A stretch of DNA of 30,861 nucleotides from an uncultured Collinsella sp. (GCA_900547345.1 URGG01000011.1:1-30861), one strand, 5' to 3'. Shown: positions 1 through 8,177, numbered from the stretch's first letter. The notes: generated by a model from the letters alone, not told the origin. Translations and numbers: made by a program.

Positions 1-53
1 GCCGGTTTGAGCGGCGAGATGGGGTGCCTGAGCGCCGCGCAGCGTCGACCGGT

Positions 54-75
54 CCGGCGTTCGGCAGAACGCCGG
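54..75 (-). other. Hairpin downstream of lacB
   Basis: Bases 54-61 and 68-75 form an 8-bp perfect stem just after the lacB stop codon. There is no T-run after it on the minus strand, so it is not a classical intrinsic terminator. It could be an intercistronic mRNA-stabilising hairpin if the operon continues beyond the left edge of the window. I see no convincing gene in bases 1-82. Confidence 0.4.
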
Positions 76-82
76 AACCTAA

Positions 83-607
83 TTAGTCGTGATATTCGCC
101 GCGGTCCCACTTCTCGAGGAACTCGTCAAAGAAGTGCGGGTCGGCCTGAGCCTCGGCGTCGGCCTTGTTGCAGGCATCGATCTTGGCGATCAGGGCATCG
201 TGCTCGGGAGTCTTCTCGTAGGGCTCCTCCAGGAAGGCAAGCATGATATCGGCCATCAGGAACTCGCCGGTGATCTTGCCGCCAAAGCCCACGATGTTGG
301 CGTTGAGCTCGCGACGGGCATACAGGGCAGAGGTCATGTCGCGGACCAGGGCGCAGCGGGCGCCGGGAACCTTGTTGACGGCGTTGGTGATGCCGATGCC
401 GGTGCCGCACAGGGCCACGCCAAAGTCGGCCTTGCCGCTGGCAACAGCCTCGCCCACAGCCTTACCGTAGATGGGATAGTGCGTACGGGTGTGGCTGTAG
501 GTGCCGCAGTCGAGCACCTTGTAGCCAGCCTGCTCCAGGCGGTCGGCCAGATAGATCTTCTCGTCCGTAACGATATGGTCGCAACCGATTGCGATGGTCT
601 TCTTCAT
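83..607 (-). CDS. lacB: Galactose-6-phosphate isomerase subunit LacB
   Basis: LacB is the catalytic-type subunit of the LacAB isomerase, which converts D-galactose 6-phosphate to D-tagatose 6-phosphate in the cytoplasm. The 174-residue protein matches the RpiB/LacA/LacB family over its whole length. It starts with the family's IAIGCDH-type strand and carries the LCGTGIGI signature, with the catalytic-type Cys at residue 67, followed by the GARCALVRD segment. Length is close to the usual 171-172 residues. The ATG at 607 is preceded by AAAGGA at a good distance. It lies 63 bases downstream of lacA on the same strand, as expected for a lacAB operon. No lacC or lacD follows inside the window; lacC lies about 28 kb away. 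Confidence 0.95.
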   Translation of the reverse strand: MKKTIAIGCDHIVTDEKIYLADRLEQAGYKVLDCGTYSHTRTHYPIYGKAVGEAVASGKADFGVALCGTGIGITNAVNKVPGARCALVRDMTSALYARRELNANIVGFGGKITGEFLMADIMLAFLEEPYEKTPEHDALIAKIDACNKADAEAQADPHFFDEFLEKWDRGEYHD

Positions 608-670
608 CAGAACGTCCTTTCGTCTGAATTCACAAGTTGAGGTAGAAGTTCGAGTTCTCGGTGGCTCTCG

Positions 671-1099
671 TTAGGCCATCTTGTTGAGCATGTCGACACG
701 GATCTGGTGACGGCCGCCGGCGTACTGCGCGCGCAGGAACTCGCGGGCGATCTTCTTGGCGACCTCGGTGCCCACAACGCCCGGGCCCATGGTGACCATG
801 CGCGAGCCGTTGTGCTCGCGGGTCATGTAGGCGGAACGCTCGTCGGAAATGTTGGCGACGACCATGCCCTTAATCTTGACGGCGGCCATATAGGAGCCGA
901 CGCCGTACTTATCGAATGCGAAGCCCTGGGAATCCTTGTGCTCCAGCAGGTCCTTGGCAACGGCGGTCGCGGAATCGACAAAGTCCGCGGCAGGGGTCTC
1001 GGAATAGTCGACGACCTCGTGACCGTCGGCGATGAGCATCTCCTTGATGGACTCCTTCATCGACATACCGTCGGCATCGGAAGCGATTACAACCCTCAT
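671..1099 (-). CDS. lacA: Galactose-6-phosphate isomerase subunit LacA
   Basis: LacA is the partner subunit of LacB in the heteromeric galactose-6-phosphate isomerase of the tagatose-6-phosphate pathway. The 142-residue product has the typical LacA N-terminus (MRVVIASDADG). In place of the CGTG catalytic loop of LacB/RpiB it has AFDKYGVGS near residues 61-69, a known LacA feature. The region around residues 87-100 (ERSAYMTREHNGSR) is characteristic of the family. The ATG at 1099 follows a strong AAGGAGG site five bases upstream. It is the first gene of a lacA-lacB operon transcribed leftwards from a promoter region rich in GAACA motifs. Confidence 0.95.
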   Translation of the reverse strand: MRVVIASDADGMSMKESIKEMLIADGHEVVDYSETPAADFVDSATAVAKDLLEHKDSQGFAFDKYGVGSYMAAVKIKGMVVANISDERSAYMTREHNGSRMVTMGPGVVGTEVAKKIAREFLRAQYAGGRHQIRVDMLNKMA

Positions 1100-1193
1100 G
1101 ACATCCTCCTTGAGAGATACGCAGGTGCGTAGTTTCTGTTTGGAAGTGTTGAATCGCGTTCAGGTCCGGGCATCTGAATGTGCGGTTCTTCAC

Positions 1194-1281
1194 TGTTCAT
1201 GTTTATTTGAACACATTCGAACAGTAACTGCAACAACTATTTGTTTATCTTTGTTCTTTTTTGAACAAATACCGTTCACGG
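1194..1281. promoter_or_regulatory. lacAB upstream region with GAACA and ACCGTTCAC motifs
   Basis: The region upstream of lacA holds several recognisable motifs. TGTTCA at 1194-1199 faces GAACACATTCGAACA at 1209-1223, a direct repeat of GAACA with a 10-bp period. A second cluster, GAACAAATACCGTTC, lies at 1263-1277 and overlaps ACCGTTCACGG at 1271-1281. The same two motif types recur upstream of the IIA gene, the second and third modules and deoR. Direct repeats at helical spacing suit a DeoR-family regulator, but the assignment is inferred. I did not locate a confident -10/-35 pair. Confidence 0.5.
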
Positions 1282-1330
1282 ATGATTGCTGACCGTTTGA
1301 GCCGGGCGCGGACGCAGCGACCATGTGTTC

Positions 1331-1370
1331 AACAAACAAAAGGGCGACCGAGAACGCGTCTCGGCCGCCC
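1331..1370 (-). terminator. Intrinsic terminator of the 1407-2429 gene
   Basis: Bases 1342-1346 plus 1348-1353 pair with 1359-1364 plus 1366-1370, giving an 11-bp GC-rich stem with one internal mismatch. Read on the minus strand it is followed by TTTTGTTTGTT. This is a convincing Rho-independent terminator for the gene ending at 1407. Confidence 0.8.
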
Positions 1371-1406
1371 TTCGGCGGTATTCCCCGGTATATACAGCTG
1401 TTTTAG

Positions 1407-2429
1407 CTACTCGGACTGCCCGCCCTTTTTGGCGTGCTTGGAAGGAGCACTCAAGAAACGGCCCGTCAAATAGTTCGCCGGGCCGGAAATATCGATCCCC
1501 AGCAGCACGTGTCCTAGCCATAGGAACGCCACGAGCACCAGCAGCGGGATAACGCACGAGGTCACGATCATCACGATGACGCCTTCAATCAGATCGGTCA
1601 CCTGCCGCACGATCTCATCGGTCATCTGCTTGGCGCCGCTGGTCACCGACGTAACAAGGCTCGATGCCCCATCAGTCAACTGCTCGAACACGTTTTTGGA
1701 CTCCGTGGCCTCGGATTTTTTCTTGTTCGATTTTGAGCTGGTCTCGGCTGACTTGTCCGTGGTGTCGGCCGCGTCCGCAGCCTTTTGCTCAGCTTGCTCA
1801 ATACTTACGCGATACGTTTCATCGACCTTTTGCGACACCCATACGCTCGCGGGCACGAGCGCCATGCCGATCACGGCAACCACCAGCACGCGTGTCGCCA
1901 CACGGCGCAGGACAGTGCTCGTGCTCCAGCGCCCGTGAATGCCGAGCGACACCGCAAAGAGCACCAACGCAAACGGGATTAAGATGCCCAGGCCGACCGA
2001 CCACAAAATGGTTAGCAGGTATTTCTCTAGGTAGAGCACGGCAAGCACGATACCAAGGTTGCCTGAAAGCTGCGCGAGCTGCTCGGCAACCGGCGTTCCC
2101 GTATCGCCCGGCAGCGCGGTAATGCCCGCAGACAGCGCCACGCACGAGGTCGTGAGCGCCAGTACGTTACCCTTCTTTTGGTCGATGACCTCGATGGTGG
2201 AGTCCCAAGTTTTGGTATCGGCGAAATGCGGACGAGCCACAAAGCCCGACAGCAGCGCCAGGACCACAAGCGCAACGATAAAGCCAATCTGCAGCTTTTT
2301 GTTTGCGCACACGACATCGGACAGGCTGGGCTGCAGCTCGGTTACCGTCGTGTGCTCGGTTATCTGGACAGGACGCCCATGAGCCATCTCGTGCGCGTCT
2401 CTTTTTTGTATTGACCCGTTATCCGGCAT
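1407..2429 (-). CDS. Membrane protein of unknown function
   Basis: I do not recognise this 340-residue protein. It has a hydrophilic N-terminus of about 45 residues and a hydrophobic helix near 47-66. A longer hydrophobic stretch at about 122-166 is probably two helices, and another helix lies near 178-200. A soluble segment at about 205-280 is rich in Ala, Lys, Ser and Glu, and a last hydrophobic stretch at about 284-315 precedes a basic tail. This suggests a polytopic inner-membrane protein with a charged extracytoplasmic or cytoplasmic loop. The ATG at 2429 has a GAGGAGG site eight bases upstream, and the gene has its own terminator. It sits between lacAB and the PTS IIA gene but shares no obvious motif with sugar transport, so a functional link is unproven. 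Confidence 0.75.
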   Translation of the reverse strand: MPDNGSIQKRDAHEMAHGRPVQITEHTTVTELQPSLSDVVCANKKLQIGFIVALVVLALLSGFVARPHFADTKTWDSTIEVIDQKKGNVLALTTSCVALSAGITALPGDTGTPVAEQLAQLSGNLGIVLAVLYLEKYLLTILWSVGLGILIPFALVLFAVSLGIHGRWSTSTVLRRVATRVLVVAVIGMALVPASVWVSQKVDETYRVSIEQAEQKAADAADTTDKSAETSSKSNKKKSEATESKNVFEQLTDGASSLVTSVTSGAKQMTDEIVRQVTDLIEGVIVMIVTSCVIPLLVLVAFLWLGHVLLGIDISGPANYLTGRFLSAPSKHAKKGGQSE

Positions 2430-2520
2430 TTGGATACCTCCTCAGTCCGGCGTTTAATGCGAAAGGAAGTATACCCACCGAGCAAAAATCGAACGGGAGG
2501 ACGAACGGAGCGCACCAAGA

Positions 2521-2640
2521 CTGTCCCCAATGACCAGTCGTTTAAGAACGTCCCCAATGACTATCTCGGGATGAGTTGCGGTGGAATAGGGATTGTTTTG
2601 CGCCCGCCGGCCCCTATTCAGTCCCTATTTCACCGCAACT
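2521..2640. repeat. Inverted-repeat element with short direct repeats
   Basis: Bases 2574-2595 and 2619-2640 are 22-base inverted arms with two mismatches around a 23-base GC-rich centre. Immediately to the left the 12-mer GTCCCCAATGAC occurs twice, at 2523-2534 and 2550-2561, in direct orientation. No coding sequence covers the segment. It resembles a small mobile or REP-like element, but no transposase or clear target-site duplication is visible. Confidence 0.55.
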
Positions 2641-2654
2641 TGGAGGAGGACAGA

Positions 2655-2686
2655 AAAAGCCCTGTCGCGGGTGCGGCAGGGCTTTT
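2655..2686 (-). terminator. Intrinsic terminator of the PTS IIA gene
   Basis: AAAAGCCCTG at 2655-2664 pairs perfectly with CAGGGCTTTT at 2677-2686. The A-run on the plus strand gives a T-run on the minus strand, placed just after the IIA stop codon. The structure could work in both directions. Confidence 0.85.
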
Positions 2687-2713
2687 GGAAGGGAACTTGG
2701 TTGTGAGGGCTCG

Positions 2714-3052
2714 TTAGGCGAGCTTGGCCTCGAGCTCAGCGATGCGCTTGTAGGCATCGATGGTAAAGCGGGCCTGCTTCTCCAGGATCATAGTGGTCAT
2801 GAGAGTGTCCTGAGCGTGAGCCATGATGAAGGTCATCTCCATCTCGCCACCGCCGGCCTCCTGCGAAAGCAGCTTGGTCTGCGTGTCGTGGGCGCCGATA
2901 AGTGCATCGCTGGCATCCTTGTGCAGCTGTTCGGCCTTCTCAAAGTCACCCTCGCGAGCAGCATCGAGCGCTGCAAGCAGATCGGTCTGGGCGTCACCTG
3001 CGTATGCGACAATCTCGAATCCAACCATCGAGATTTCTTCTTTGGTTGCCAT
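2714..3052 (-). CDS. lacF: PTS lactose/cellobiose-specific IIA component
   Basis: This cytoplasmic phosphocarrier takes phosphate from HPr and passes it to the IIB domain of lactose/cellobiose-class permeases. The 112-residue, all-helical-type sequence matches the LacF/ChbA family in length. The phosphorylated histidine is His79 in the segment IMAHAQD, with the conserved metal-ligand Asp82. The GAHDTQTKLL segment at 53-62 is also typical. The ATG at 3052 follows AAAGGA at good spacing. This is the only IIA of this class in the window, although four fused IICB permeases are present and none carries a IIA domain. It probably serves all of them. LacF and ChbA types cannot be told apart by eye; lacF is chosen from context. 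Confidence 0.9.
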   Translation of the reverse strand: MATKEEISMVGFEIVAYAGDAQTDLLAALDAAREGDFEKAEQLHKDASDALIGAHDTQTKLLSQEAGGGEMEMTFIMAHAQDTLMTTMILEKQARFTIDAYKRIAELEAKLA

Positions 3053-3177
3053 ATTGCGTTCCTTTCACATATGAACCAATGGAGAGCATCGCGTCCGGGC
3101 ATACGCGCTGCGTTGTGTATGACAGAAACAATAACATTCAAACAAAAAAGAACAGCGCAAAACGTAATTTTGAGCTA

Positions 3178-3235
3178 TGAACGGTCACTATTCGCCCGTG
3201 AACGGTTTTTAAACCAATCTGAACAATATCGAACA
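3178..3235. promoter_or_regulatory. Candidate regulator sites upstream of the IIA gene
   Basis: Three motifs shared with other promoters of the window lie here: TGAACGGT at 3178-3185, GTGAACGGTT at 3198-3207, and GAACAATATCGAACA at 3221-3235. The last is a perfect GAACA-N5-GAACA direct repeat. They lie between the LacI gene end and the start of the IIA gene, so they probably control the IIA gene on the minus strand. The regulator is not identified. Confidence 0.5.
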
Positions 3236-3266
3236 CAATTAGCGGCAACCCAAACAGACCCGCGCC

Positions 3267-4271
3267 CTAGCGTACATCGCGCACCGTATCGCCCTCGACG
3301 AGCACGCCCGGAAACAGCATGTGCTCCACACCGGGTGCAGCGCCCTCGGCGCCGGCTATCTTGTCGACCGCCCACATGCCGACGCGTTTGTTGTCAAAGC
3401 GCACCGTGGTCAGGCGACGATCGGGCACGATATCGCCCAAACTATCGTCAACACCCACCACGCTTACGTCCTGGGGCACGCGCTTCCCGCGCGACTCGAG
3501 CCCACGGATGCAGCCATATGCCATGGCATCGTTGGAAGCATAAATGGCCGTACAGGTCGGATCGTCCGCCAGAGCCTGACCGGCAGCATATCCACTCTGC
3601 GCTGTCCAGTCGCCGCGCACGAGCTGCGGTGGCTCGATGCCATGCGCACGCAATGTCTCGCGCCAGCCTTCCTCGCGCCGCATGCCCGAAAGCGAGCGCT
3701 CGGGACACGAGATGAAGCGCACGGTCTTGTGCCCCTGCCCCAGCAAGTACTCGACCACTTGGCGCGAGCAATCGAACTGGTCGTTATCGACCGTTGAACA
3801 GAGCGGGTGCTCCAGCATGGTAACGAGCACCGTCTGCATACCGGGCAGCGGCTCAAAGGTGCCAAAGTCCGCCGGCATGCGGTTCATAATCACAACCATG
3901 CCGTCCACCGGCAGTGCGCTCATGCGCGACGATGCGCCCTCGAGGGTATACGGATGCCCATCTACTTTAGTGAGGGTGATGGCGTAGCCGTGTTTGTCGG
4001 CGGCGGCGGCAAAGCCCTCCATACGGTCGAGGTTGCCGGTGCCAGTAATGTTGAACATGGCGACGCCGACGGTCTTGAACTTGCCGCGACGCAGCGACCG
4101 GCCGGCAAAGTTAGGACGATAGCCAAGCTCGCGCATGGCGGCACGCACGCGCTCCTTGGTCTCGGGGCGCACGCTGGGCGAATCGTGCACCGTACGCGAG
4201 ACTGTCTGCTCCGAAACGCCCGCGAGACGCGCCACATCCTTAACGGAAACCGATTTTTTAACAGCGGCCAT
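3267..4271 (-). CDS. LacI-family repressor of module 1
   Basis: This 334-residue DNA-binding repressor is divergent from the IICB and GH1 genes of module 1. Residues about 8-60 form the LacI helix-turn-helix and hinge (VSVKDVARLAGVSEQTVSRT), and the rest is a periplasmic-binding-protein-like sensor domain. The two recognition-helix positions equivalent to Tyr17/Gln18 of E. coli LacI are Glu and Gln. The matching promoter contains two AATG-type 18-mers centred on C/G, which are the likely operators. The family normally releases DNA on binding a sugar or sugar phosphate; the ligand is unknown. The start at 4271 has only a weak ribosome site, but the family N-terminus fits. Confidence 0.92.
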   Translation of the reverse strand: MAAVKKSVSVKDVARLAGVSEQTVSRTVHDSPSVRPETKERVRAAMRELGYRPNFAGRSLRRGKFKTVGVAMFNITGTGNLDRMEGFAAAADKHGYAITLTKVDGHPYTLEGASSRMSALPVDGMVVIMNRMPADFGTFEPLPGMQTVLVTMLEHPLCSTVDNDQFDCSRQVVEYLLGQGHKTVRFISCPERSLSGMRREEGWRETLRAHGIEPPQLVRGDWTAQSGYAAGQALADDPTCTAIYASNDAMAYGCIRGLESRGKRVPQDVSVVGVDDSLGDIVPDRRLTTVRFDNKRVGMWAVDKIAGAEGAAPGVEHMLFPGVLVEGDTVRDVR

Positions 4272-4383
4272 AGGTCGATCTTTCTATGTCGACGATGCCA
4301 TTGGTGGCACCCTACGCAGTCATTTTTAACGCCTTCAAGTATATCCAACGCCTCCCCCACCATACGCTCACCACCCAAAACCT

Positions 4384-4395
4384 ACCGTTCACCGA
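4384..4395 (+). promoter_or_regulatory. ACCGTTCACCGA motif in the module 1 promoter
   Basis: A perfect copy of the motif ACCGTTCACCGA lies about 240 bases upstream of the first IICB gene, in the divergent region. The same motif occurs in the promoter regions of the other PTS modules. The binding protein is unknown. Confidence 0.45.
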
Positions 4396-4429
4396 CATTT
4401 TTGCTTCCCCAAACGGCTTTTGGCTCCCA

Positions 4430-4567
4430 AATGTTAACGTTGCCATTGCGCAAACACAGAGCCACCGGGCGGCTCAAACGTTTACGCATAAGGAATCGAC
4501 GGTTCGCAGGCACAGGAACCACCGGTTCGCGTCTTTTTTTGTGTCGCAAAATGGCAACGTCAACATT
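4430..4567. promoter_or_regulatory. Paired LacI-type operators of module 1
   Basis: Two 18-bp LacI-family-like operators occur at 4430-4447 (AATGTTAACGTTGCCATT) and 4550-4567 (AATGGCAACGTCAACATT). They are centred 120 bp apart, in inverted relation, between the LacI gene and the IICB gene. Both have AATG and CATT outer bases and a central CG, as in LacI-family sites. The half-site AATGGCAAC is present in each. The wide spacing suits looping by a tetramer or two dimers, which is inference. A further CG-centred sequence near 4471-4488 is weaker. Confidence 0.6.
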
Positions 4568-4628
4568 TTGGCAACCGAACGCCAAAAGCTACCATCGTTG
4601 CTAACCCACCGACTCTTAGGAGCATTGC

Positions 4629-6404
4629 ATGGAGCAACTCATCGCCACCATCGAAAAAGGCCAGCCCTTTTTCAACGCGATCGCCCGCAACAAGTACCTC
4701 AAGGCGATTCGCGACGGCTTTATCTCCGTCATCCCCATCATCATCTTCTCGTCCATCTTCTGCCTGGTAGCCTCGGTCCCCAACATCTGGGGTTTCTACT
4801 GGCCCGATGACATCAACAACGCCCTGTGGAAATGCTACAACTACTCCATGGGCATCCTGGCCATCGCCTGCGCCGCCACCACGGCCAAGCACTTCGCCGA
4901 CGCCCAGAACCGCGATCTACCCAAGAACAACCAGATCAACTTCATCTCGTGCATGTGTGCGGCCATCATCGGCTTCTTGCTCCTTTCGAGCGACACCATC
5001 GCCACGGACGCCGCCAGCGGCTTCAACACCACCTACCTTGGTTCCAAAGGCCTGCTGACCGCCTTTATCGCTGCGTTTGTGACCGGCATCATCTACAAGT
5101 TCTTCATTAAGCGCAACATCACCGTCAAGATGCCCGAGCAGGTTCCGCCCAACATCTCGCAGACCTTCAAGGACATCATCCCCTTCTCCGTCTGCATCAC
5201 CGTCTTTTGGGTCTTTGACATAGCCTTCCGCGCTGCTTTTGGCTTCTGCTTTGCCCAGGGTGTCATCCAGGTGTTCCAGCCCCTGTTCACCGCTGCCGAT
5301 GGCTACATCGGCCTCGCTGTGATCTACGGCGCCATGAGCCTGTTCTGGTTCGTCGGCGTCCACGGCCCCTCGATCGTCGAGCCCGCCATCGCCGCCGCTC
5401 TCGTTGCCAACATGACCGACAACCTGGCCGCGTTCCAGGCTGGCCAGCACGCTTCCGCTGTCCTGACCCAGGGTGCCCAGTACTTCGTCGTCTGCATGGG
5501 CGGCACCGGCGCCACGCTCGTCCTGGTCTTTATGTTCTGCTTCCTGGCCAAGTCCCAGGAGATGCGCGCCGTCGGTAAGGCCGCTATCGTTCCCGTGTGC
5601 TTTGCCGTCAACGAGCCGCTGCTGTTCGCCGCACCCATCGTGCTCAACCCCGTCTTCTTTGTCCCGTTTGTCTTTGCCCCGATCGCCAACATCTGGATCC
5701 TCAAGATCTTTATCGACTTCTTGGGCATGAACGGCTTTATGTACACCCTGCCCTGGACCGTCCCCGGCCCCATCGGTACCATCATGGGCCTGGGCTTCCA
5801 GCCGCTCGCCTTTGTGATGCTCGCCCTTATCCTGGTCGTCGACTTCGTTCTGTACTACCCGTTCTTCCGTGCCTATGACGCCCAGAAGTGCGCCGAGGAG
5901 GCCGAGATCTCCCAAGAGGAGCTCGCCGCCAAGAACGCCGAGAAGGCCGCCAAGCTCAACGATGCCTTCCAGGGCAAGGCTGACGCCAAGAGCGTTGCCG
6001 CCGGCGCTGCCGCCGAGGCCGTGAAGGCCGACTCCCCCGCCGCTTCTGCAGCACCCGCTGCCGAGGCAACGACCGCCAGCGACCTCAACGGCAAGCGCGT
6101 GCTCGTGCTCTGCCAGGGCGGCGGAACCTCGGGCCTGCTCGCCAACGCACTGGCCAAGGCTGCCAAGGAGCGCGGCATCGATCTTGAAACCGCTGCCGAG
6201 GCATATGGCAACCATGTCGACATGCTCCCCGACTTTGACCTGGTCGTCCTGGCCCCGCAGGCCGCCAGCTACCTGGCCGACCTGCAGAAGGACTGCGAAC
6301 GCGTGGGCAACAAGTGCGTCGCCTGCCGTGGCAAGCAGTACATCGAGCTCTCCCAGAACGGCGATAAGTCTCTCGCCTTCGTCTCCGAGCAACTCTCGAA
6401 GTAA
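4629..6404 (+). CDS. lacE: PTS lactose-type fused IICB permease, module 1
   Basis: This inner-membrane permease imports a beta-galactoside-type disaccharide and phosphorylates it during transport. The 591-residue protein has a IIC domain (about 1-415) with several membrane helices and the family motifs VHGPS (244-248), GGTGATL (291-297) and NEPLLFAAP (328-336). An Ala/Glu-rich linker covers about 420-488, and a IIB domain follows with phosphorylated Cys495 in LVLCQGGGTS. Length is close to LacE of lactic acid bacteria (about 560-570), with a longer linker. The ATG at 4629 has AGGAG six bases upstream. It is followed after 66 bases by lacG. It lacks a IIA domain and must use a separate IIA. 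Lactose is the best guess for substrate; cellobiose-like sugars are possible. Confidence 0.93.
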   Translation: MEQLIATIEKGQPFFNAIARNKYLKAIRDGFISVIPIIIFSSIFCLVASVPNIWGFYWPDDINNALWKCYNYSMGILAIACAATTAKHFADAQNRDLPKNNQINFISCMCAAIIGFLLLSSDTIATDAASGFNTTYLGSKGLLTAFIAAFVTGIIYKFFIKRNITVKMPEQVPPNISQTFKDIIPFSVCITVFWVFDIAFRAAFGFCFAQGVIQVFQPLFTAADGYIGLAVIYGAMSLFWFVGVHGPSIVEPAIAAALVANMTDNLAAFQAGQHASAVLTQGAQYFVVCMGGTGATLVLVFMFCFLAKSQEMRAVGKAAIVPVCFAVNEPLLFAAPIVLNPVFFVPFVFAPIANIWILKIFIDFLGMNGFMYTLPWTVPGPIGTIMGLGFQPLAFVMLALILVVDFVLYYPFFRAYDAQKCAEEAEISQEELAAKNAEKAAKLNDAFQGKADAKSVAAGAAAEAVKADSPAASAAPAAEATTASDLNGKRVLVLCQGGGTSGLLANALAKAAKERGIDLETAAEAYGNHVDMLPDFDLVVLAPQAASYLADLQKDCERVGNKCVACRGKQYIELSQNGDKSLAFVSEQLSK

Positions 6405-6414
6405 GTAACGCTCA

Positions 6415-6446
6415 GGGCCAGCCGACCATCCAAGACCGGCTGGCCC
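6415..6446 (+). terminator. Intercistronic hairpin between lacE and lacG
   Basis: Bases 6415-6424 and 6437-6446 form a perfect 10-bp GC-rich stem in the 66-base gap between the IICB and GH1 genes. The tail is TTCGATTT, a weak T-tract. It could be a leaky terminator that lowers lacG expression relative to lacE, or an RNA-stabilising hairpin. Confidence 0.5.
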
Positions 6447-6470
6447 TTCGATTTAGACGATTGGATCATC

Positions 6471-7910
6471 ATGTCCGTTAACCCTGCTAGCGTCACCAAC
6501 CCGCCTACGCAGTTTCCCGAGGACTTTGTCTTTGGCGGCGCCACCGCTGCCTACCAGGTAGAGGGCGAGACCCGCACCCACGGTAAGGGCAAGGTTGCCT
6601 GGGACGACTTCCTGGAGGCCCAGGGGCGCTTTTCCCCCGATCCCGCTTCGGACTTCTACAACCAGTACCCCGTCGACTTGGAGCTGTGCGAAGAGTTTGG
6701 CATCAACGGCATTCGCCTCTCCATCGCCTGGAGCCGCATCTTCCCCAACGGTACCGGCGAAATCAACCCCGAGGGCGTCCAGTTCTACCACGATCTCTTC
6801 GCCGAGTGCCATAAGCACCATGTTGAGCCGTTCGTCACGCTGCATCACTTTGACACGCCGCTTCCTCTCTTTGAGAAGGGCGACTTCCTCAACCGCGAGA
6901 CCATCGACGCCTTTGTGGACTTTGCCACCTTCTGCTTTAAGGAGTACGCCGACCAGGTGACCTACTGGTTCACCTTTAACGAGATCTGGGCCGACGCCTC
7001 CAACACCTACATCGAGGGCACCTTCCCCGGTGGCGTCAAGGCGCATCTTGCCGAGGCCTTCCAGTGCGAGCACAACATGATGCTCGCCCACGCCAAGGCA
7101 GTGCTGGCCTTCCACAACGGCGGCTTTAAGGGCAAGATTGGCGTCATTCAGTCGCTGGAGTTTAAGTATCCGCTCAACGAGAACGACCCCGCCGACATCA
7201 AAGCCGCCAACAACGAGCACGTGCTGCAAAACCAGTTCTTGCTCGACGCCACCTTCCGCGGCGACTACGCGCCCGACACCCTCGAGTGCGCCAACCGCCT
7301 GGCCGCCGTCTCGGGCGGCACCATCGAGATCTTGGACGAGGATCTGGATATCATGCGCGAGGCCGCGCTCTACAACGACTACCTGGGCGTTAACAACTAC
7401 CAGTGCCGCTTCTTGAAGGCCTACGATGGCGAAAACGACCTGCACCACAACGGTACGGGAGAGAAGGGCACCGGCCGCTGGCGCGTTAAGGGCATTGGCG
7501 AGCATGTGAACAAGCCTGGCATCCCCACCACCGACTGGGACTGGATCATCTATCCCGAGGGCCTGTTCGATCTGCTCGTCTACATTAAGCAGCGCTACCC
7601 CAACTACAAGCAGATCTTCATCACCGAGAACGGCATGGGCTACAAGGACCCCTACAAGGACGGTTTTGTGGACGACCAGCCGCGCATCGACTACATCGAG
7701 CAGCACCTGCGTTGGCTGCTCAAGGCCATGGAGGTGGGCGTCAACGTGGGCGGCTACTTCCTGTGGAGCCTGCAGGATCAGTTCTCCTGGACCAATGGCT
7801 ACAACAAGCGTTACGGCTTCTTTTACGTTGACTTTGAAACCCAGAAGCGCACGCCCAAGGCAAGCGCCTACTGGTACAAGCACGTGGCGCAGACCCGTCG
7901 TCTGGACTAG
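6471..7910 (+). CDS. lacG: 6-phospho-beta-galactosidase, module 1 (GH1)
   Basis: This cytoplasmic enzyme hydrolyses disaccharide phosphates delivered by the adjacent permease, releasing galactose 6-phosphate from lactose 6-phosphate. The 479-residue GH1 barrel has the acid/base Glu171 in TFNEI and the nucleophile Glu386 in ITENG. The phosphate-binding set Ser439, Lys446 and Tyr448 lies in FSWTNGYNKRYG. Trp440 next to the Ser is the residue type seen in 6-phospho-beta-galactosidases rather than 6-phospho-beta-glucosidases. Length matches LacG. Only a weak GGA precedes the ATG at 6471, so translational coupling or the upstream hairpin may matter. It forms an operon with the IICB gene. Confidence 0.92.
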   Translation: MSVNPASVTNPPTQFPEDFVFGGATAAYQVEGETRTHGKGKVAWDDFLEAQGRFSPDPASDFYNQYPVDLELCEEFGINGIRLSIAWSRIFPNGTGEINPEGVQFYHDLFAECHKHHVEPFVTLHHFDTPLPLFEKGDFLNRETIDAFVDFATFCFKEYADQVTYWFTFNEIWADASNTYIEGTFPGGVKAHLAEAFQCEHNMMLAHAKAVLAFHNGGFKGKIGVIQSLEFKYPLNENDPADIKAANNEHVLQNQFLLDATFRGDYAPDTLECANRLAAVSGGTIEILDEDLDIMREAALYNDYLGVNNYQCRFLKAYDGENDLHHNGTGEKGTGRWRVKGIGEHVNKPGIPTTDWDWIIYPEGLFDLLVYIKQRYPNYKQIFITENGMGYKDPYKDGFVDDQPRIDYIEQHLRWLLKAMEVGVNVGGYFLWSLQDQFSWTNGYNKRYGFFYVDFETQKRTPKASAYWYKHVAQTRRLD

Positions 7911-7956
7911 TGGCTGGCGGGGTTGCCCGCTCACACAACCTGTCCCCATTTCTCAG

Positions 7957-8005
7957 CCGGGGGCGGCACGTCACACGGCGCGCCGCCCCCGGTCTTTTTG
8001 TTTTT
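7957..8005 (+). terminator. Intrinsic terminator of module 1
   Basis: Bases 7957-7967 and 7982-7992 form an 11-bp perfect GC stem followed by TCTTTTTGTTTTT. This is a strong Rho-independent terminator ending the lacE-lacG operon. Confidence 0.9.
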
Positions 8006-8021
8006 GGGCTGGTCGGGAGCC

Positions 8022-8167
8022 GTTTGTCTCGATCTGTAACATCTAGCCGAGTTTTTTGGTCCTAGCTGTTACAGATTGAGACGAACAGGATTGCTCTTTC
8101 CGAAGAATCTAAATCTGTAACACGTAGCCCGCTTTTGACCGTCTACCTGTTACAAATCGAGACAAAC
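8022..8167. repeat. Palindromic repeat array A (2 units)
   Basis: Two palindromic units occur here, at 8022-8086 and 8106-8167, with an 84-bp period. Each has the core ATCTGTAACA on the left and TGTTACAGAT (or TGTTACAAAT) on the right. In the first unit the arms extend to 25 bases each (8022-8046 and 8062-8086, three differences), with the outer boxes GTTTGTCTC and GAGACGAAC. The centres differ: class 1 (CCGAGTTTTTTGG) in the first unit and class 2 (CCCGCTTTTGACC) in the second. The array lies between the module 1 terminator and the convergent end of the next lacI gene. There is no coding potential, and these are not CRISPR repeats. Confidence 0.85.
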
Positions 8168-8177
8168 GGAGTAGGAC

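Noticed and set aside
7..246. Short Arg-rich open frame at the left edge
   Set aside because: Overlaps lacB in antisense, is composed of low-information Arg/Ser/Pro sequence, and lacks a ribosome site.
2576..3715. Plus-strand open frame of 379 codons across the IIA and LacI genes
   Set aside because: It crosses two well-supported minus-strand genes and a terminator hairpin, and has no domain.
4917..6392. Long minus-strand open frame of 491 codons opposite the first IICB gene
   Set aside because: It mirrors the codon pattern of the real gene, is dominated by Gly, Asp, Val and Glu in a low-complexity pattern, and has no recognisable domain or ribosome site.
6453..7949. Minus-strand open frame of 498 codons opposite the first lacG
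   Set aside because: A GC-rich antisense shadow of a clear GH1 gene; the composition is biased to Val, Gly and Leu and no motif is visible.
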